This document shows positions 51,487 to 54,635 of a DNA stretch of 54,635 nucleotides, one piece after another. Origin of the DNA: Aeromicrobium sp. CnD17-E (lineage in GTDB: Bacteria > Actinomycetota > Actinomycetes > Propionibacteriales > Nocardioidaceae); contig NZ_JAMXRU010000011.1 in the NCBI RefSeq assembly GCF_024124745.1, positions 1-54,635 of the forward strand, written 5' to 3'. Every line of letters starts with the position of its first letter. Positions within the stretch are counted from its first letter, which is position 1. Under the pieces are notes generated by a model, which ran no database searches, had not been told where the DNA came from, and saw only the letters and a program-made list of their open reading frames with translations. Position numbers and translations under genes: made by a program.

Positions 51487-52447
51487 GGTCCGCCTCGCGC
51501 TCGTCACGACGTTCGTCGTCCTGGTCGTCGTCTTCTTCGCGCTCTACCTGCACGACCTCGACTGGTCCGTGCTCGGCGACCTGACGTTCACGTGGTGGCT
51601 CGTCGTCCTCGCCTCGCTCGTCTCGCTCGCGTTCCGGTTCTGGGGCGTGATGATCTGGGCGCTCATCCTGCGCGACCTCGGCGCCCCGAGGCTCCCACGG
51701 TTCCCCGTGCTCGCCGACATCTACGCGAAGGCGTGGATGGGCCGCTACATCCCGGGCACGGTCGCCTGGATCGGCGGCAAGATCTACCTCGCCAGCCAGC
51801 AGGGCATCGCCAAGAGCCGGCTCGCCGTCTCGTCGCTGCTCGAGGCGGGCATGCAGATCGTGGCGTCCATGTTCGTCGCGCTGCTCATCCTCGGCCTCGA
51901 CCCCCGGCTCGACGTCATCTCCACGACGATGAAGGCGTTCATGGTGGGCCTGGCGCTCGCCATGCTCCTCATCCTCGTGCCGCCGGTCTTCAACCGGGCG
52001 ACGCGGTTCGCGTTCCGCCTGATCAAGCGTGAGTCGGCGCTCGCGGAGGTCCGCACGAACGCGACCGCCACGATCCGCTCGTTCGTGCTCTACAGCATCG
52101 GCACGGTGCTGGCCGGCAGCAGCTACTTCTTCCTCACCAAGGCGATGTACCCGCAGATCAACGCGGCCGACGACTTCTGGTTCATCGTGGGCGCGTTCAC
52201 GCTCGCCGGTGCGCTCGGGATGGCGACGCCGCTGCTGCCCAGCGGCATCGGCGTGCGCGACGGCGTCCAGCTCGTGCTGCTCTCGCTCATCATGCCGAGC
52301 GAGTTCGCCCTCGCGATCACGGTGGCGAGCCGGCTGTGGTCGGCGCTGGTCGACCTGCTGTTCCTCGGGACGGCCGTCCTCGGCCGCAAGCTCTTCGCCC
52401 GGCACGACACCGTGCCGGGCCCGGTCGCCCCGCCGCCCGCGGGCTGA
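51476..52447 (+). CDS. Flippase-like membrane protein (LPG synthase TM family)
   Basis: A 323-residue protein with about eight spans and the pattern of the UPF0104/AglD-like domain. It shows AFRFWGVMIWALILRDLG, YAKAWMGRYIPGTVAWIGGK (the typical R-Y-x-P-G-x-x-W region), VSSLLEAGMQIVASMF and PLLPSGIGVRDGVQLVLLS. Members move or modify lipid-linked sugars. Overlap with the pyruvyltransferase gene puts it in the same operon. The stop codon lies in the loop of a palindrome. Confidence 0.85.
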   Translation: MSSRVRLALVTTFVVLVVVFFALYLHDLDWSVLGDLTFTWWLVVLASLVSLAFRFWGVMIWALILRDLGAPRLPRFPVLADIYAKAWMGRYIPGTVAWIGGKIYLASQQGIAKSRLAVSSLLEAGMQIVASMFVALLILGLDPRLDVISTTMKAFMVGLALAMLLILVPPVFNRATRFAFRLIKRESALAEVRTNATATIRSFVLYSIGTVLAGSSYFFLTKAMYPQINAADDFWFIVGAFTLAGALGMATPLLPSGIGVRDGVQLVLLSLIMPSEFALAITVASRLWSALVDLLFLGTAVLGRKLFARHDTVPGPVAPPPAG

Positions 52448-52456
52448 CCCGCGGGC
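52435..52456. terminator. Palindrome with a stop codon in its loop
   Basis: GCCCGCGGG (52435-52443) and CCCGCGGGC (52448-52456) enclose CTGA, which holds the TGA stop (52445-52447) of the flippase-like gene. Likely terminator between convergent genes. Confidence 0.6.
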
Positions 52457-52498
52457 CGGTGGAACCGCAGCGACCGGGACCGCAGCGGGCGAACCGGG

Positions 52499-54409
52499 TC
52501 AGCCGCGGTCGCGGCTGGTGCCGAAGGTGTCCTTCCAGGCCTCGGCCGAGGTGACCTCCGGCAGCGCCTCGCGGTACTCGCGCGCCAGCCGGTCCCAGTT
52601 CTTGCGCAGCTCGGCGTGCAGGCGGCGGCTCTCGCGCCACAGGCGGCGGAACGTCGCCCGGTCGCGGCGGTACAGCGACTGCCCGCGGCCGTCGGCGCTG
52701 GAGATCAGGGCCGAGTCGTAGGCCGGCACGCGCCACCACGTGGCGTCGCCCTTGGCCAGCTCGACCTGTGGACGCTCGACGTTGCCCTGGGGCACCTCGG
52801 TGCGCCAGTGCCGCGACGCGGCCTTCGCCGTGAACAGCGCCAGGCGGGGGCCCCTCGGCTCGCGGTCGAACTTCGGCGGGAACACCCGCTTGCCCTCCCA
52901 CGTGTCGGGGAGCTTCTCGGGGTCGCTGATGACCTGCGTCTCGACGAAGTCGCGCGTCGCTGCGCGCAGCTCCGGCATCGTGCCGGCCATGGTCGGGTGC
53001 AGGTGGCTCGGACCCTTGAGCAGGTCGCGGATCGCGCGGTGGCGCAGCGTCGCCGCGTAGTACTGCATGGTCAGCAGGTGCTTGAGGTCGATACGGCCGG
53101 AGTTGCTCAGCAGCTTGCCGCCGCCCGGGTGCGGGGAGTGCAGCAGACCGGTGAGGAGGCGGTTGCGGGCGTGGTAGTACGCCTGCCAGTCCTGCGAGTC
53201 GTCCTTGTCGACCCACGACACGTGCCACAGCGCGCTGCCCGGCAGGGAGACGGTGCGGTAGCCGTGCTCGCGGGCGCGCAGGGCGTACTCGGCGTCGTCC
53301 CACTTGATGAAGACCGGCAGGGACAGCCCGATCTCGCGGATCACCTCGGTGGGGATCATGCACATCCACCAGCCGTTGTAGTCCGGGTCGAGGCGCTGGT
53401 GCATCCAGGGCGTCTGCCGCAGGTTCGCGCGCCGGAAGTCGTGGCGCATCTGCTCGGGCAGCGCCGAGCGCCACATGAAGTAGTAGGTGTCGACCGTCTC
53501 CGACAGCGCGTGCAGGATCGGCTTGTCGAGCAGGTCGAACATGTGGCTGCCGACGATGGTGGGCGTGCGGCAGAAGCGCGAGAACTGCACCGAGCGGCGG
53601 ATGCTCTCCGGCTCCACCTCGACGTCGTCGTCGAGCAGCAGGAGGAAGTCGCTGCGCCCGGCGTCGACGGTCTCGAGCATCGCGCGGGAGAAGCCGCCCG
53701 ACCCACCGAGGTTCGGCTGGTCGACGATCTGCAGCTGGTCGCCCAGCGCGGCGGCCACGTCGGGGAAGCCGGGCTGGTCGGCGACCTTCTGGTCGCCCTG
53801 GTCGACGACGTAGACGACGTCGACCTCGCGCAGCACCTCGGGCTGGTCGGCGAGCGTGCGCAGCGTCGTGACGCAGTAGTCGGGCTTGTTGAAGGTCGTG
53901 ATGCCGAGCGACGTGTTGCCGGTCCGCATCGGCTCGTCGTCCGTGCTCCAGTCGCCGCCCTCGAGCACCACCGGCTCGTCGCCCGCGACGATGTCGAACC
54001 AGTACCAGCCGCCGTCGCCGAAGTTGCGGATCGGCAGGTCGAAGACGCTCTCGGTGACGCCGCTCAGGTCGTTGGTGGCGACCCGCTGCTGCACGCCCTG
54101 CGCGTTCGAGCGGTAGACGATGATGCTGCCCTCGCCCTGGGTGCGCACGGTCAGGCGCACCGAGCCGACGACCGTCCAGCGCTGCCAGTACGCCGCCGGG
54201 AACGCGTTGAAGTAGCTGGCGAAGGACACCCGGCGCGACGTGCGGACCCGGAAGCGGTCGCGGCCCAGGATGTCGTTCGCGTGCGCGTCGTCGCTCACCC
54301 GCAGCGGCTTGCCCCGGACGGCCGTCCAGACCTCGGGGTCGGCGTAGAGCGGCAGGATGTCGGGGTCCCGCTCGAGGGGGAAGAGGACGCGCTGCAGCAG
54401 GTGGGGCAT
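52499..54409 (-). CDS. GlfT2-like galactofuranosyltransferase
   Basis: Polymerising galactofuranosyltransferase of 636 residues, almost the length of mycobacterial GlfT2. A beta-rich N-terminal domain (1-165) precedes the GT2 domain with TTFNKPDYCVTTLRTLA, NLGGSGGFSRAMLE and the metal site LLLLDDDVEVEPESI. VFIKWDDAEYALRAREHGYR carries the Asp-Asp pair that provides the catalytic base, and the following ALWHVSWVDKDDSQDW has the conserved His. A helical C-terminal domain follows. With glf and the Wzm/Wzt exporter it implies a galactofuranose polymer. It is leadered, with a TAGGCT -10 box at 54478-54473. Confidence 0.9.
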   Translation of the reverse strand: MPHLLQRVLFPLERDPDILPLYADPEVWTAVRGKPLRVSDDAHANDILGRDRFRVRTSRRVSFASYFNAFPAAYWQRWTVVGSVRLTVRTQGEGSIIVYRSNAQGVQQRVATNDLSGVTESVFDLPIRNFGDGGWYWFDIVAGDEPVVLEGGDWSTDDEPMRTGNTSLGITTFNKPDYCVTTLRTLADQPEVLREVDVVYVVDQGDQKVADQPGFPDVAAALGDQLQIVDQPNLGGSGGFSRAMLETVDAGRSDFLLLLDDDVEVEPESIRRSVQFSRFCRTPTIVGSHMFDLLDKPILHALSETVDTYYFMWRSALPEQMRHDFRRANLRQTPWMHQRLDPDYNGWWMCMIPTEVIREIGLSLPVFIKWDDAEYALRAREHGYRTVSLPGSALWHVSWVDKDDSQDWQAYYHARNRLLTGLLHSPHPGGGKLLSNSGRIDLKHLLTMQYYAATLRHRAIRDLLKGPSHLHPTMAGTMPELRAATRDFVETQVISDPEKLPDTWEGKRVFPPKFDREPRGPRLALFTAKAASRHWRTEVPQGNVERPQVELAKGDATWWRVPAYDSALISSADGRGQSLYRRDRATFRRLWRESRRLHAELRKNWDRLAREYREALPEVTSAEAWKDTFGTSRDRG

Positions 54410-54472
54410 AGGTCAGGGGTCTCCGAGGTCGACGGTCCGCGGCCGGGCGACGGGCGGCGGCATGCGCGTCCG

Positions 54473-54478
54473 AGCCTA
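54473..54478 (-). promoter_or_regulatory. -10 box of the GlfT2-like gene
   Basis: TAGGCT on the minus strand gives a leader of about 57 nt before the ATG at 54409, with a GGAG in it. Confidence 0.5.
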
Positions 54479-54496
54479 GTACGCCGGTTGCTGCGC

Positions 54497-54502
54497 TACG
54501 CT
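54497..54502 (+). promoter_or_regulatory. -10 box of the cytidylyltransferase gene, predicted leaderless
   Basis: TACGCT is followed by 7 nt and the GTG at 54510. Confidence 0.5.
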
Positions 54503-54509
54503 CACCGGC

Positions 54510-54635
54510 GTGGCAGAGCGTCGGACCTGGGCGATCGTGCTCGCCGGCGGGCTCGGGCTGCGGGTCGGCGCCGACCGGCCCAAGCAGCTGCTCGACCTCG
54601 CCGGCCGCAGCGTGCTGCAGCGCAGCGTGGCCGCC
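54510..54635 (+). CDS. IspD/TarI-family cytidylyltransferase, 3'-truncated by the window edge
   Basis: Only the first 42 codons are present. WAIVLAGGLGLRVGADRPKQ followed by LLDLAGRSVLQRSV is the nucleotide-binding start of the IspD/TarI family, with the CTP-contacting Gly-Gly loop and the conserved Pro-Lys-Gln. Members make either CDP-methylerythritol (isoprenoid synthesis) or CDP-ribitol (teichoic acid and related polymers). The position next to glycan genes favours the second, but the fragment cannot decide it. The GTG is 7 nt behind a -10 box. Confidence 0.8.
   Translation, partial: MAERRTWAIVLAGGLGLRVGADRPKQLLDLAGRSVLQRSVAA

Overview
The window is GC-rich actinobacterial chromosome. Third codon positions are almost all G or C, GTG starts are common, and many -10 boxes have the form TAnnnT. 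The gene order rne-rplU-rpmA-obg-proB-proA-nadD-rsfS, the furA-katG pair, an IdeR/DtxR-type iron box, HtaA heme-binding domains, choice-of-anchor G and HTTM proteins, and a GlfT2-like galactofuranosyltransferase together suggest Propionibacteriales, probably a Nocardioidaceae such as Aeromicrobium. The genus is inferred from gene content only.

Region 1 (1-11.8 kb) is housekeeping. It holds the 3' part of RNase E, ribosomal proteins L21 and L27, Obg, proline synthesis (proB, proA), a secreted EEP-fold hydrolase, a small Rossmann-fold protein, a 49-residue membrane protein, nadD, rsfS, a histidine phosphatase and tRNA-Ala(GGC). A perfect 66-bp direct repeat carries the 3' end of that tRNA plus its terminator.

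Region 2 (12-24 kb) is an iron and redox island. It contains a large secreted protein with two HtaA-like heme-binding domains and a small secreted partner behind an iron box. A divergent siderophore ABC transporter follows (lipoprotein, two permeases, ATPase), then a GbsR/MarR regulator and furA-katG, whose promoter sits inside a perfect palindrome. A siderophore-interacting flavoprotein lies further along at 35.8 kb.

Region 3 (24-36 kb) starts with a DUF1304 membrane protein, an MFS exporter co-transcribed with a MarR regulator, and an acetyltransferase. The most unusual part of the window follows: two paralogous gene pairs, each a single-pass DUF5819-like protein overlapping an HTTM (VKGC/SdpB-like) polytopic membrane protein, on either side of an LPXTG-type choice-of-anchor G surface protein. 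An MFS transporter and an M13 metallopeptidase come next. The peptidase and the siderophore-interacting protein start from one 17-bp bidirectional promoter that appears to make leaderless mRNAs both ways.

Region 4 (36.7-54.6 kb) is a cell-envelope glycopolymer locus. It has a nonulosonate (sialic-acid-like) module, made of NeuA fused to a degenerate HAD domain, a short NeuB and two DUF6716-like putative glycosyltransferases. It also has dTDP-glucose 4,6-dehydratase, a Wzm/Wzt-type ABC exporter, a GT2 polyprenyl-phosphate transferase, UDP-galactopyranose mutase, a GT-C-like membrane transferase, a GT4 transferase, a polysaccharide pyruvyl transferase, a flippase-like protein, a GlfT2-like galactofuranosyltransferase and the start of an IspD/TarI cytidylyltransferase. 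These fit a galactofuranose-containing, possibly pyruvylated and nonulosonate-decorated wall polymer.

Across the window at least 13 genes begin 6-8 nt after a TAnnnT box, so leaderless transcription looks common. Convergent genes are packed tightly: three pairs overlap by 20-47 bp, and two others share a hairpin that contains a stop codon.
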